NCBI GenBank assembly: GCA_030594205.1
Contig: JAUVFR010000004.1
Location: 34,689-98,688 of the forward strand
Length of the DNA: 64,000 nt
Direction: 5' to 3'
Source: Methanobacteriota archaeon
Lineage (GTDB): Archaea > Thermoplasmatota > Thermoplasmata > RBG-16-68-12 > JAJISG01
Part shown: positions 40,534 to 48,239 of the stretch, piece by piece
How the letters are laid out: every line of letters starts with the position of its first letter
Numbering within the stretch: the stretch's first letter is position 1
Position numbers and translations under genes: made by a program
Notes under the pieces: model-generated
Told to the model about the DNA's origin: nothing
Databases searched by the model: none
What the model saw: the letters and a program-made list of their open reading frames with translations, nothing else

Positions 40534-43179
40534 ATGCGGAGGTTTGTCTACAGCTTCCAAGAGGGCGTCGGGCGGGACAGGGCCATCCTCGGGGGCAAGG
40601 GGTTTGGCCTAGCCGAGATGACGGGGCTCGGTCTCCCCGTTCCTCCTGGGTTCACCATCACCACGGCAGCCTGTCGGGCCTATTTGGAGTCCGGAAAACT
40701 CCCGGCGGGGTTGAAAGACGAGGTCAGCACGAACCTCCAGGCCCTTGAGGAGGCGACCGGCCGCCGGTTCGGGGATCCGGTGAATCCTCTCCTGGTCTCC
40801 GTGCGCTCGGGGGCCCCCATCTCGATGCCGGGGATGATGGATACCGTCCTGAACCTCGGGTTGAACGACGAGACGGTGAAGGGCTTAGCCCACCAGACCG
40901 GCAACGAAACCTTCGCCCTCAACAGCTACCGTCGACTCCTTTCCATGTTCGGGGACACGGTGGCCGGAATCCATCGGTCGCGGTTCGAGGATCACCTGGA
41001 ACGGGTGAAGGCGGCGGCGGGGCTGAAGGACGACACCGAGCTGGACGCGGATGCCTGGAGGGAGGTCGTCGCGGCCTACGAGGCGGTCTTGGACGCCGAG
41101 GGGCAGCGCGTTCCGCAGGACCCCCACGATCAGTTATGGGAGGCGATCTCCGCGGTGTTCCGCTCCTGGAACAGCGACAGGGCGGTGAAGTACCGGGCGG
41201 AGATCGGCATCCCCGAGGACCTGGGCACCGCCGTGAATGTGCAGGCCATGGTGTTCGGCAACCGAGGAGTCAACAGCGGGACGGGTGTCGCCTTTACGCG
41301 CGATCCCGCCACGGGGACGCGAGCGCTCTACGGGGAATACCTCCTAAACGCCCAAGGTGAGGACGTCGTCGCGGGCATTCGAACCCCGCAACCCATCCGG
41401 CGGCTCCAGGAGGACATGCCCTCCATCTTCGGAGAGTTCTCCCAGATAGCCGAGCGGTTGGAGAACCACTTCCGAGACGTTCAGGACATCGAGTTCACCA
41501 TCGAGGAGGGACGGCTCTTCATCCTCCAGACTCGCACGGGCCAGCGAGCCGCGGGAGCCGCGGTGAAGGTGGCAGTGGACATGGTCGAGGAGGGCCTCAT
41601 CTCTCCGGAGGAGGCCGTACGCCGGGTGAGTCCCGAACAGGTGGAGCAACTTCTGCATCGGCAGATCGATCCCACGGCGGAGCTGGAAGTCCTCGCTACG
41701 GGCCTGAACGCATCGCCGGGCGCCGCCGTAGGTTCCGTGACATTCGACCCGACGGAGGCCGAGGAAGCTGCATCGGCGGGAGAGGCCGTCATCCTCGTCC
41801 GCCTCGAAACCACGCCCGACGACATCCACGGCATCGTCGCCGCCCAGGGGGTCCTCACGGGGCGCGGGGGACGAACCTCTCACGCGGCGATCGTTACGCG
41901 CGGCATGGGGAAGCCGTGTGTGGCGGGGTGCGAGGCCCTCCGCATCGACTACGGAGCCCGAACCTTCAGCGTAGGAGACCGGGTTGTCCGGCAGGGCGAC
42001 CTTCTTACCATTGATGGCACAACGGGCCGGGTGTTCCTGGGCGAGGCTCCCCTCGTGGAGCCCGAGATGACCGAGGAGTTTCGAAGCCTCCTGAAGATGG
42101 CCGACGCCGTGCGCCGCTTGGGGGTGCGTGCCAACGCCGACACCCCCGAGGACGCGGCTCGAGCCCGGGAACTGGGGGCCGAGGGCATCGGGCTCTGCCG
42201 CACGGAACACATGTTCATGCAGGCCGACCGCCTCCCTATCATGCAGGCCATGATCCTGGCGACCTCCCGGGAGGAGCGACTTCAGGCCCTCAACCAGCTC
42301 CTACCGCATCAGCGGGACGACTTCGTCGCCATCCTGAAGGAGATGGAAGGACTGCCGGTCACCATCCGGCTCCTGGACCCGCCCCTCCACGAGTTCCTCC
42401 CGCGGTTTGAGGAGCTACTGGTGGAGGTAACGGAGCTCCGCCACGAGAGGGGAGAGGAACAGAAGTTGCGCGCCAAAGAGGCCCTCCTCGAGCGCGTGGC
42501 CGCCTTGCGGGAGATCAATCCCATGCTCGGGCTGCGAGGGTGCCGACTGGGCCTCCTCTACCCCGAGATCAACGAGATGCAGGTCCGCGCCATTCTCGAA
42601 GCGGCCTCCGAGCTGGGGAAGCAGGGATACGAAGTCTTCCCGGAGATCATGATTCCCCTAGTGGGCCACCCCAACGAGCTGCTGCGGGTGAAGGAGGATC
42701 TGGAACGCGTTGCCCAAGATGTGATGGAGGAGCAGGGCGCGGAGGTCTCCTACGCCTTCGGAACCATGATCGAGGTTCCACGTGGGGCCCTAGTGGCCGA
42801 CGAGATCGCCCAGGAGGCGGAATTTTTCTCCTTCGGGACCAACGACCTGACACAGACCACCTACGGATTCAGTCGGGACGATGCCGAGGGGAAATTCTTG
42901 GTGCGATACCTGGAGGACGGTTACATCCTCGAGGAGAATCCCTTCGAGGTTCTCGATGAGAAGGGCGTGGGGGAGCTAATGCGCATCGCGGTCGAGAGAG
43001 GACGTGCCACTCGCCCCGATCTCAAAATTGGAATCTGCGGGGAGCACGGCGGGGAACCCCGGAGCATCGGGCTCTGTCACCGGCTCGGCCTGGACTACGT
43101 CTCCTGCTCTCCCTTCCGGATTCCCGTGGCCCGCCTTGCGGCCGCACACGCGGCGCTGGAGGAGATTGACGAGACGTGA
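40534..43179 (+). CDS. ppdK: Pyruvate, phosphate dikinase
   Basis: PPDK interconverts pyruvate + ATP + Pi and phosphoenolpyruvate + AMP + PPi, the gluconeogenic entry in many archaea. The 881-residue protein has the N-terminal ATP-binding domain (GGKGFGLAEMTGLGLPVPPGFTITT; VSVRSGAPISMPGMMDTVLNLGLN), the phospho-histidine in GGRTSHAAIVTRGMGKPCVAG, and the C-terminal PEP barrel with GLCRTEHMF, GTMIEVPRGAL, FFSFGTNDLTQTTYG and the catalytic cysteine in ICGEHGGEP. ATG 40534 was chosen because a TATA box CTTTTTACC near 40489-40498 precedes it. It overlaps the next gene by 4 nt. Confidence 0.95.
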   Translation: MRRFVYSFQEGVGRDRAILGGKGFGLAEMTGLGLPVPPGFTITTAACRAYLESGKLPAGLKDEVSTNLQALEEATGRRFGDPVNPLLVSVRSGAPISMPGMMDTVLNLGLNDETVKGLAHQTGNETFALNSYRRLLSMFGDTVAGIHRSRFEDHLERVKAAAGLKDDTELDADAWREVVAAYEAVLDAEGQRVPQDPHDQLWEAISAVFRSWNSDRAVKYRAEIGIPEDLGTAVNVQAMVFGNRGVNSGTGVAFTRDPATGTRALYGEYLLNAQGEDVVAGIRTPQPIRRLQEDMPSIFGEFSQIAERLENHFRDVQDIEFTIEEGRLFILQTRTGQRAAGAAVKVAVDMVEEGLISPEEAVRRVSPEQVEQLLHRQIDPTAELEVLATGLNASPGAAVGSVTFDPTEAEEAASAGEAVILVRLETTPDDIHGIVAAQGVLTGRGGRTSHAAIVTRGMGKPCVAGCEALRIDYGARTFSVGDRVVRQGDLLTIDGTTGRVFLGEAPLVEPEMTEEFRSLLKMADAVRRLGVRANADTPEDAARARELGAEGIGLCRTEHMFMQADRLPIMQAMILATSREERLQALNQLLPHQRDDFVAILKEMEGLPVTIRLLDPPLHEFLPRFEELLVEVTELRHERGEEQKLRAKEALLERVAALREINPMLGLRGCRLGLLYPEINEMQVRAILEAASELGKQGYEVFPEIMIPLVGHPNELLRVKEDLERVAQDVMEEQGAEVSYAFGTMIEVPRGALVADEIAQEAEFFSFGTNDLTQTTYGFSRDDAEGKFLVRYLEDGYILEENPFEVLDEKGVGELMRIAVERGRATRPDLKIGICGEHGGEPRSIGLCHRLGLDYVSCSPFRIPVARLAAAHAALEEIDET

Positions 43180-43985
43180 TAGACATCGTCGCCCAGACAG
43201 GACTTCTCGCGGTTCCTGTGGTTTTGGTCCTCATCCTCTTCGCCTTCCTCCCGCCCGTCATCTTCGTCATCTGGTTCCGGAATGCGGAGCGCTACGAGCG
43301 AGAGCCCTGGAGCCAGGTCTTTCGGGCCTTCGGCTGGGGTGCCTTCATCGGCGTTATCGTCGCCATCATCTTGAGCCTCATCCTGGCTGCCGTTCTCTTG
43401 GGGGCCGGTACCTTCGTGCTGCAGCACATCCACGTAGGCCTTGCCGAAGCGCTAGACGCCCAACTGAACCTTAGTGTCCTTATCCTCCTCGTCGTCGTCG
43501 CCCCCATTGCCGAGGAGTTCGCGAAGGGGCTCGGAGTGTTCCGAGTGCGACAGCACATTGACGAAGTCGAGGACGGCGTTGTCTACGGCGCCGCCGCCGG
43601 GCTGGGATTCGCCGCGACGGAGAACGTAATATTTGGGGCCGTCGCCTTTGCCGCCGCAGGGTTGGGGGCGTCGCTGATCCTCATCGGTATGCGAAGCTTC
43701 TCGTCCGCCCTCCTTCACGCGGCGGCAACCGGGACCTTCGGGTACGGCGTCGCGGTCAGCAAGCTGGTGTCCGGCAAGAAGCTGCTCCCCTTCTACCTCC
43801 TCGCCGTCCTCATGCACGGGATCTACAACTTCTTCGCCGGCCTGGGCGAGCTCTTCGTCCAGGACATTGGTGTCGCGGCCGCCTCCATCGGGCTCATCGT
43901 GGCCGTGGTGTTGGCCCTCATCGCCATCAACCTCACCCGATCCACCATCGCCCGGTACGACCGGCCAACCCAGCCGCCTGCGTAG
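43176..43985 (+). CDS. PrsW-family intramembrane protease homologue
   Basis: The 269-residue membrane protein has about eight hydrophobic segments and the PrsW motifs: the double-glutamate site in APIAEEFAKGLGVF, GAAAGLGFAATENVIFGA with another E, SSALLHAAATGTFGYG with a conserved histidine, and MHGIYNF near the end. PrsW relatives cleave transmembrane anti-sigma or signalling proteins within the membrane; the archaeal substrate is unknown. GTG start overlapping the ppdK stop by 4 nt suggests coupling, though the metabolic link is unclear. Confidence 0.82.
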   Translation: MIDIVAQTGLLAVPVVLVLILFAFLPPVIFVIWFRNAERYEREPWSQVFRAFGWGAFIGVIVAIILSLILAAVLLGAGTFVLQHIHVGLAEALDAQLNLSVLILLVVVAPIAEEFAKGLGVFRVRQHIDEVEDGVVYGAAAGLGFAATENVIFGAVAFAAAGLGASLILIGMRSFSSALLHAAATGTFGYGVAVSKLVSGKKLLPFYLLAVLMHGIYNFFAGLGELFVQDIGVAAASIGLIVAVVLALIAINLTRSTIARYDRPTQPPA

Positions 43986-43993
43986 GGGACCAT

Positions 43994-44659
43994 ATGGGAT
44001 GGTTGGAGACCCCGGACGGACGGCTTCGAGTCGGCAAGGTCCTCGGCCTCGTCCGTAACTACCGCGCCCACGCCGAGGAAAGCGGGATGCAGCCGCCGTC
44101 GGAACCCGTGTTTTTCCTCAAACCCACTACGGCGCTCTTACCCGATGGAGGACGCCTCGTCGTCCCGCCCGACGCGGGTGTCCTCGATGCCGAGGCGGAG
44201 CTGGCCCTCGTCATCGGGGAGACGACGAAAGCGGTCCCTGCCGCGCAGGCGGACGCGTCCATCCTGGGGTACTGCGCCTTCTTGGACATCACGGCTCGCG
44301 ATCTGCAGCGACATGCCATGGCGGAGGGACTTCCGTGGACGTTAGCGAAGGGGATGGACGGTTTCGCGCCCATCTCCGCCCTTCGGCCCAGGGAGGAGGT
44401 GGGGGATCCCCACAACCTCGACATTCGCCTGGCAGTAAACGGGGAGGGGGCGCAGCAGGGATCCACGGCGGAGATGGTCCACCGTATCCCCGAGATCGTG
44501 GCCGCCGTTTCGGCCCGGCTCACCCTGGAACGGGGGGACGTGATCGCGACGGGGACCCCAGCCGGGGTCCCGCGGATCGGGGCGGGGGATCAGCTGGACC
44601 TTCGCATCCCCAGCGTGGGGCGACTCCGGGTCACGGTGAAGGCGTCGGGCTCCCCCTGA
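43994..44659 (+). CDS. Fumarylacetoacetate hydrolase (FAH) family protein
   Basis: The 221-residue protein is a single FAH C-terminal domain: GLVRNYRAHAEESG, PVFFLKPTTALLPDGG, metal-binding acidic residues in LDAEAELALVIGETTKAV, AKGMDGFAPISAL and GDVIATGTPAGVPRIG. Relatives include acylpyruvate hydrolase/oxaloacetate decarboxylase and 2-hydroxyhepta-diene-dioate isomerases. The small, ubiquitous form most often acts on oxaloacetate or acylpyruvates (family knowledge), which would fit its position behind ppdK. Substrate remains uncertain. Confidence 0.87.
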   Translation: MGWLETPDGRLRVGKVLGLVRNYRAHAEESGMQPPSEPVFFLKPTTALLPDGGRLVVPPDAGVLDAEAELALVIGETTKAVPAAQADASILGYCAFLDITARDLQRHAMAEGLPWTLAKGMDGFAPISALRPREEVGDPHNLDIRLAVNGEGAQQGSTAEMVHRIPEIVAAVSARLTLERGDVIATGTPAGVPRIGAGDQLDLRIPSVGRLRVTVKASGSP

Positions 44660-44665
44660 TGTCCC

Positions 44666-44812
44666 CTACCGCTCAATCTCCAGCAGGTCGAGACAATCGA
44701 AGCAGTAGCCCTGCCTTCGGTCGTTAGGGAGGAGGATGAGTCTCGCTCCACAGCGGCGGCAATAGCCCACGCGGTCCTCCGAATCCTCGAACTGCCTCGC
44801 GTCCCTCCGCAA
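44666..44812 (-). CDS. Small zinc-ribbon protein
   Basis: The 48-codon frame encodes a near-minimal zinc ribbon: a charged N-terminal helix (LRRDARQFEDSEDR), then GYCRRCGARLILLPNDRRQGYCFDCLDLLEIER with two CxxC knuckles 16 residues apart. The only nearby starts are TTG 44812 and GTG 44764, and a stop lies just upstream. It is convergent with the FAH gene and divergent from tmk. An A/T-rich element CTTAATATAA (minus strand, 44877-44868) could be its promoter. The cysteine pattern makes chance coding unlikely; function unknown. Confidence 0.6.
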   Translation of the reverse strand: MRRDARQFEDSEDRVGYCRRCGARLILLPNDRRQGYCFDCLDLLEIER

Positions 44813-44944
44813 CTCAAATGCGATGGCTCGTCCCCCTCAAACCCACCCGGCTTCAGCGGGAGAACCATGCGTTATATTAAGGTTTTCAATCGCCGATCCG
44901 GCCCTCCCCGGCCCCTTTATCTGACCCGCCCTCCTGGAACCCCC

Positions 44945-45541
44945 GTGACCCTCTTTGTGACCCTCGAGGGCATCGACGGGACGGGGAAGACCACCCTGGC
45001 GAAGAGCCTCGCGGATCGCCTCCAGGACCGGGGATATGACGTCGTCCGGACGAAGGAGCCGACGGATTGTTGGTTGGGGGAGGCCGTCCGACGGGCGGTG
45101 GATGAGGACGAGGATCCCCGGATCCAGGCCCTCCTCTTCTTGGCCGACCGGAGCCTGCACCAAGAGAAAATCGAGGAGTGGCTTTCCCTGGGCCGCGTCG
45201 TTCTTTGCGATCGCTATCACGACTCCACTCTGGCCTACCAGACGGTGGCCCTGGAAGGAAAGGTGGACCGCCCGCGGGAATGGCTGGAGCGGGCCTCCGC
45301 GTTCCTTAGCCTCGAGCCGGACCTCACCCTGCTCCTTCTCCTTGATCCCGCCGAGGGGTTGGCACGCATCGCCACGCGCGCCAGAAGCCCCTTCGAGCGG
45401 GCGGCCTTCCTGACGAAGGTCCAGCGGGCGTACGAAGAGATGGCCGTCCCCCCCCGTTTCGTGAAGCTCGATGCGACCCTTCCTCCGGAAGAGCTTGCCG
45501 AGGCGGCCGAACGGTCCGTCCTCCAACGGCTTCAGGCCTGA
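44945..45541 (+). CDS. tmk: Thymidylate kinase
   Basis: Tmk phosphorylates dTMP to dTDP. The 198-residue protein has the P-loop FVTLEGIDGTGKTTLAKSLAD, the substrate DRY motif in VVLCDRYHDSTLAYQ and a LID-like region ARSPFERAAFLTKVQRAYEEM. The longest frame starts at 44867 inside a TATA-like region. GTG 44945 is preferred because a CTTTATC box (44915-44921) is centred 27 nt upstream and the P-loop then lies at the usual distance from the N-terminus. The leaderless arrangement matches other genes here. Confidence 0.9.
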   Translation: MTLFVTLEGIDGTGKTTLAKSLADRLQDRGYDVVRTKEPTDCWLGEAVRRAVDEDEDPRIQALLFLADRSLHQEKIEEWLSLGRVVLCDRYHDSTLAYQTVALEGKVDRPREWLERASAFLSLEPDLTLLLLLDPAEGLARIATRARSPFERAAFLTKVQRAYEEMAVPPRFVKLDATLPPEELAEAAERSVLQRLQA

Positions 45542-45681
45542 TCGATTCCGTTTCCGTTCTTCGCCATGAGGAACGCGCGGGCGAAGACCGTGGCAAGCTC
45601 CACGTCCCCCCGGTTCAGGTGGATGAGAAAGGCTCGGCTATACACCTGCTTAATTCGGGGAGGATTGCGGCTCACCGACAC
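45532..45681 (-). CDS. Possible 49-residue protein, unknown
   Basis: The frame from GTG 45681 encodes MSVSRNPPRIKQVYSRAFLI... with amphipathic helices (VYSRAFLIHL; DVELATVFARAFLMAK) and ends 10 nt inside the convergent tmk gene. A TATA-like CTCAAAAAGC (minus strand, 45707-45698) is centred about 21-24 nt upstream of the GTG, the leaderless spacing common here. The gap otherwise has no gene. There is no recognised motif; a small basic nucleic-acid-binding protein is conceivable, but this is speculation. Confidence 0.42.
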   Translation of the reverse strand: MSVSRNPPRIKQVYSRAFLIHLNRGDVELATVFARAFLMAKNGNGIDQA

Positions 45682-45785
45682 GGTCTCGAGGAGTCGGCTT
45701 TTTGAGTCTGTCGCTATGAGAATCCGGGCTGATTCCAGACGGGACCGCCGCGGGGGCCTTTATCATGCGAGGGGGTTGGGGGTCC

Positions 45786-46073
45786 ATGAGCACGGCCCTG
45801 GAGGAGAAGCTGGAGAGAGACCTGGCGCTGACAGGGAGGGCCTTGGAAAAGGTCAAGGTCATCGCCCCGGAGCAGTCGTACGTCCGGAAGATCGCCCAGG
45901 ACTTCCTCGGGATGGCTCGATCCTACTTCGAGGACGCTGGCCACTTCCGGTCGGAGGGGCGGGCCTTGGAGGCCTTCGCCGCCGTGAACTATGCCCACGG
46001 ATGGCTCGACGCGGGGGCGCGCCTGGGCGTCCTCGACGTGGGGGGGGACGACCGGCTGTTCACGCTCCTCTGA
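45786..46073 (+). CDS. DUF357 family protein
   Basis: The 95-residue helical protein contains QSYVRKIAQDFLGMARSYFEDAGHFRSEGRALEAFAAVNYAHGWLDAGARLGVLDV, which matches the archaeal DUF357 family (helical bundle, function unknown). ATG 45786 lies 25 nt after the centre of a TATA box CTTTATCA (45758-45765), so the transcript is probably leaderless. The ORF can be extended seven codons upstream, but that would cross the expected start of transcription. It is convergent with pantoate kinase. Confidence 0.85.
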   Translation: MSTALEEKLERDLALTGRALEKVKVIAPEQSYVRKIAQDFLGMARSYFEDAGHFRSEGRALEAFAAVNYAHGWLDAGARLGVLDVGGDDRLFTLL

Positions 46074-46943
46074 TCAGAGGACCCGGGCGCCTCGGTTGTC
46101 TACGCCCACGACGTAGACGTCCCCCGCCTCGGCCAAGGCCTCCCGCAAACGCCCCGTCTGTCCGATGGCGAAGACCGAGTTGCCGAGAAAGACCATGGAG
46201 GCCTGCCCGTAGAGGCTCGCCCGCATGACCGCCGCCTGAATCTCCGAAGTCGCCATCAGCGTCTGGCGGGCGAACAGCCAGGAGAGGCGGAAGAAGCTCT
46301 CGAGATCTCGCCGGGGTAGGAAGCGCCCGACCATCCGCTCCCCGACCCCGTTCACGCTCCTCCGAATCATGGGGTTGTCCAGGATGTCCTTCGTGTACGT
46401 CGGCGGACCGAGCACCCCCAAGACAACCTCCGCTTCCAGGGGGATGCGATGAACCAGGCCGTGGGGGGGCGCCCCGGGCTTCTCGCGAATGTCGAGACCG
46501 CCTAGGGCCTGGGGGTACACGTCGCCGAGGCCCGTCTTCGCCTCAACCTCCGCGCGGTGGGCGAGGCCGATCAGTTCGTCACGGCCATGGGGCTGTCCCT
46601 GCGCCGCGTTCAAGGCCAGAAGGGTGCTGAGGGCCCCCGCGCCGCTCATGCCGAAACCCTGGCCGACGGGGAGCTGGAGTGTCGAATCCACACGCACCTC
46701 GAGGGGCTCCTCCAGGTACAACTCCACCGCTCGTTGCGTGGTCTCGGCCGACTCCTCACGGCCGTCGAGGCGCACCGTCACCCGCGCCTCCGCGGCCTCC
46801 TCGATTCGGACCCGCGTTTCGACCCCGCGGGTCAGGCTGAGACCGGCCCCCCGAGAACCCGCGCGAAGCGGGTCCTCATCCGGGCACATCTGGAAGAAGG
46901 CCGTAAGATGCCCAGGACAGAAGGCCCTAGCCTCCGAGGCCAT
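46074..46943 (-). CDS. Pantoate kinase (archaeal GHMP type)
   Basis: Archaea make 4'-phosphopantothenate by phosphorylating pantoate first. The 289-residue GHMP kinase begins ARAFCPGHLTAFFQMC and has the ATP loop LPVGQGFGMSGAGALSTLLALN, EVEAKTGLGDVYPQALGGLDIREKPG and the C-terminal family segment. These match archaeal pantoate kinase in preference to other GHMP members. It directly follows and overlaps coaBC by 17 nt, which supports the CoA assignment. The partner phosphopantothenate synthetase is not in the window. Confidence 0.88.
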   Translation of the reverse strand: MASEARAFCPGHLTAFFQMCPDEDPLRAGSRGAGLSLTRGVETRVRIEEAAEARVTVRLDGREESAETTQRAVELYLEEPLEVRVDSTLQLPVGQGFGMSGAGALSTLLALNAAQGQPHGRDELIGLAHRAEVEAKTGLGDVYPQALGGLDIREKPGAPPHGLVHRIPLEAEVVLGVLGPPTYTKDILDNPMIRRSVNGVGERMVGRFLPRRDLESFFRLSWLFARQTLMATSEIQAAVMRASLYGQASMVFLGNSVFAIGQTGRLREALAEAGDVYVVGVDNRGARVL

Positions 46944-48129
46944 TCAGAACGGCTCCCCACAGACCGGCTGCGACCTCCCGCTTGGAACCCGTGAGTTCCT
47001 GGCGTCCCCCCTCGCTGCTCAGGAGTACGACCTCAGTGTAGCCGGGCTTCACATCCTCCCATGCATTGGCCACGATGTAGTCCAGCCGGAGTTCCTCCAG
47101 GCGCTTCTGGGCCCGGCTCATGAGCTCCTTCCGTCCGACGCCAGATTCGAGCTTGAAGCCGATGAGGGTCCCATCAAAGACGTCTCGAATGCGTTCCAAG
47201 ACCCGAGCATTCGGACGCAGTTTCACCGTCCACGTGGGGGATCCGGAGGGAACCTTCCCTTCCGCCCGCTCCGGGAGGTAGTCTGCGATCGCGGCGGGGA
47301 CCGCGACAATCTCGTGATCGATCGCCGGGACGCGTTCGAGAAGATCCTCCGTTTCCTCGAACCGCCATACCTTCAGGAACGGCGGGCCGGTCGCGGACGC
47401 ATCACCCATCCAGAGCTCCGCCTCGGCCCCCCGGATGAAGGCAGCCCGCGCGAGCTCGACGCCCATCTCTCCGGTGCTTCGGTTCGTGAGGACCCGAATG
47501 TCATCGACGGGTTCCGATGTGGAGCCGGCGACGACGAGCACCCGACGGCCCACCATGTCCCGCGGCCCAAGACGCCGCAGCGTCCGAGCGGCGATGGCCT
47601 CCACATCCGCGAGCTTGGCCTTCTCCTCGACCCGGAGGGGCTCGACAAATTCCACCCCCAGGTCCTCGAGCGTTCGGATGTTCTTCTGCAGAAGAGGCTG
47701 GTCGTACATGACGGCGTCCATCGCGGGCGCCACAAGGATTGGAAGGCCCGCCCCGAGGGCCGTCGTGGCAAACGTGGTGACCGTGGTGTCGTCCACTCCG
47801 GTGGCCATCTTGGAAATCGTGTTCGCCGTGGCGGGGGCAATGAGAAGGAGATCGGCCTTCCCACCCTTCCCGCACAGGTCCAGGTAGGCCACGGACCCAT
47901 CGAGCTCCACCAGGGGGGGTCGGCCCGTCGCGAACCAGAGGGCGTTGGCGTGGAGGATCCCCTGGGCCGACCGACTCATCACCCCGTGAACCTCCGCTCC
48001 GTGGCGAATCAGCTCGCGGGCAAGCTTGACCGTCTCCACGGCAGCGATGCTTCCGCAAACCGCAAGAACGACAGTCTTCCCCAGCAACTCTTCCCCCTTG
48101 GTGGCCTTGATGGCCTCGCTGGGGTGCAT
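46927..48129 (-). CDS. coaBC: Bifunctional phosphopantothenoylcysteine decarboxylase / phosphopantothenate-cysteine ligase (CoaBC)
   Basis: CoaBC performs two consecutive CoA steps. The 400-residue protein has an N-terminal flavin decarboxylase domain (VVLAVCGSIAAVETVKLARELI; LIAPATANTISKMATG; VAPAMDAVMYD, with the PxMNxxMW-type site modified to AMDAVMY). The C-terminal CoaB domain has RVLVVAGSTSEPVDDIRVLTNRSTGEMGVELAR and GFKLESG. ATG 48129 lies 27 nt from the centre of a TATA box (48151-48160), so it is leaderless. It is the first gene of a two-gene CoA operon. Confidence 0.93.
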   Translation of the reverse strand: MHPSEAIKATKGEELLGKTVVLAVCGSIAAVETVKLARELIRHGAEVHGVMSRSAQGILHANALWFATGRPPLVELDGSVAYLDLCGKGGKADLLLIAPATANTISKMATGVDDTTVTTFATTALGAGLPILVAPAMDAVMYDQPLLQKNIRTLEDLGVEFVEPLRVEEKAKLADVEAIAARTLRRLGPRDMVGRRVLVVAGSTSEPVDDIRVLTNRSTGEMGVELARAAFIRGAEAELWMGDASATGPPFLKVWRFEETEDLLERVPAIDHEIVAVPAAIADYLPERAEGKVPSGSPTWTVKLRPNARVLERIRDVFDGTLIGFKLESGVGRKELMSRAQKRLEELRLDYIVANAWEDVKPGYTEVVLLSSEGGRQELTGSKREVAAGLWGAVLNGLGG

Positions 48130-48150
48130 GGCGTATCCATCCTCTTCCGG

Positions 48151-48160
48151 TCTTTTATAG
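48151..48160 (-). promoter_or_regulatory. TATA box of the coaBC-pantoate kinase operon
   Basis: Minus-strand CTATAAAAGA, centred about 27 nt from the coaBC ATG, is one of the clearest leaderless promoters in the window. The divergent folC-nth gene has its own weaker element, TTTATGG, at 48207-48213, about 30 nt from its ATG. Confidence 0.65.
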
Positions 48161-48239
48161 ATATTCGAGTCCGACGTCTGGCCAGTCGGAGACGAACTCG
48201 CGAAGGTTTATGGAACGGCGCTGGCCTTAGCGAGGTGGC

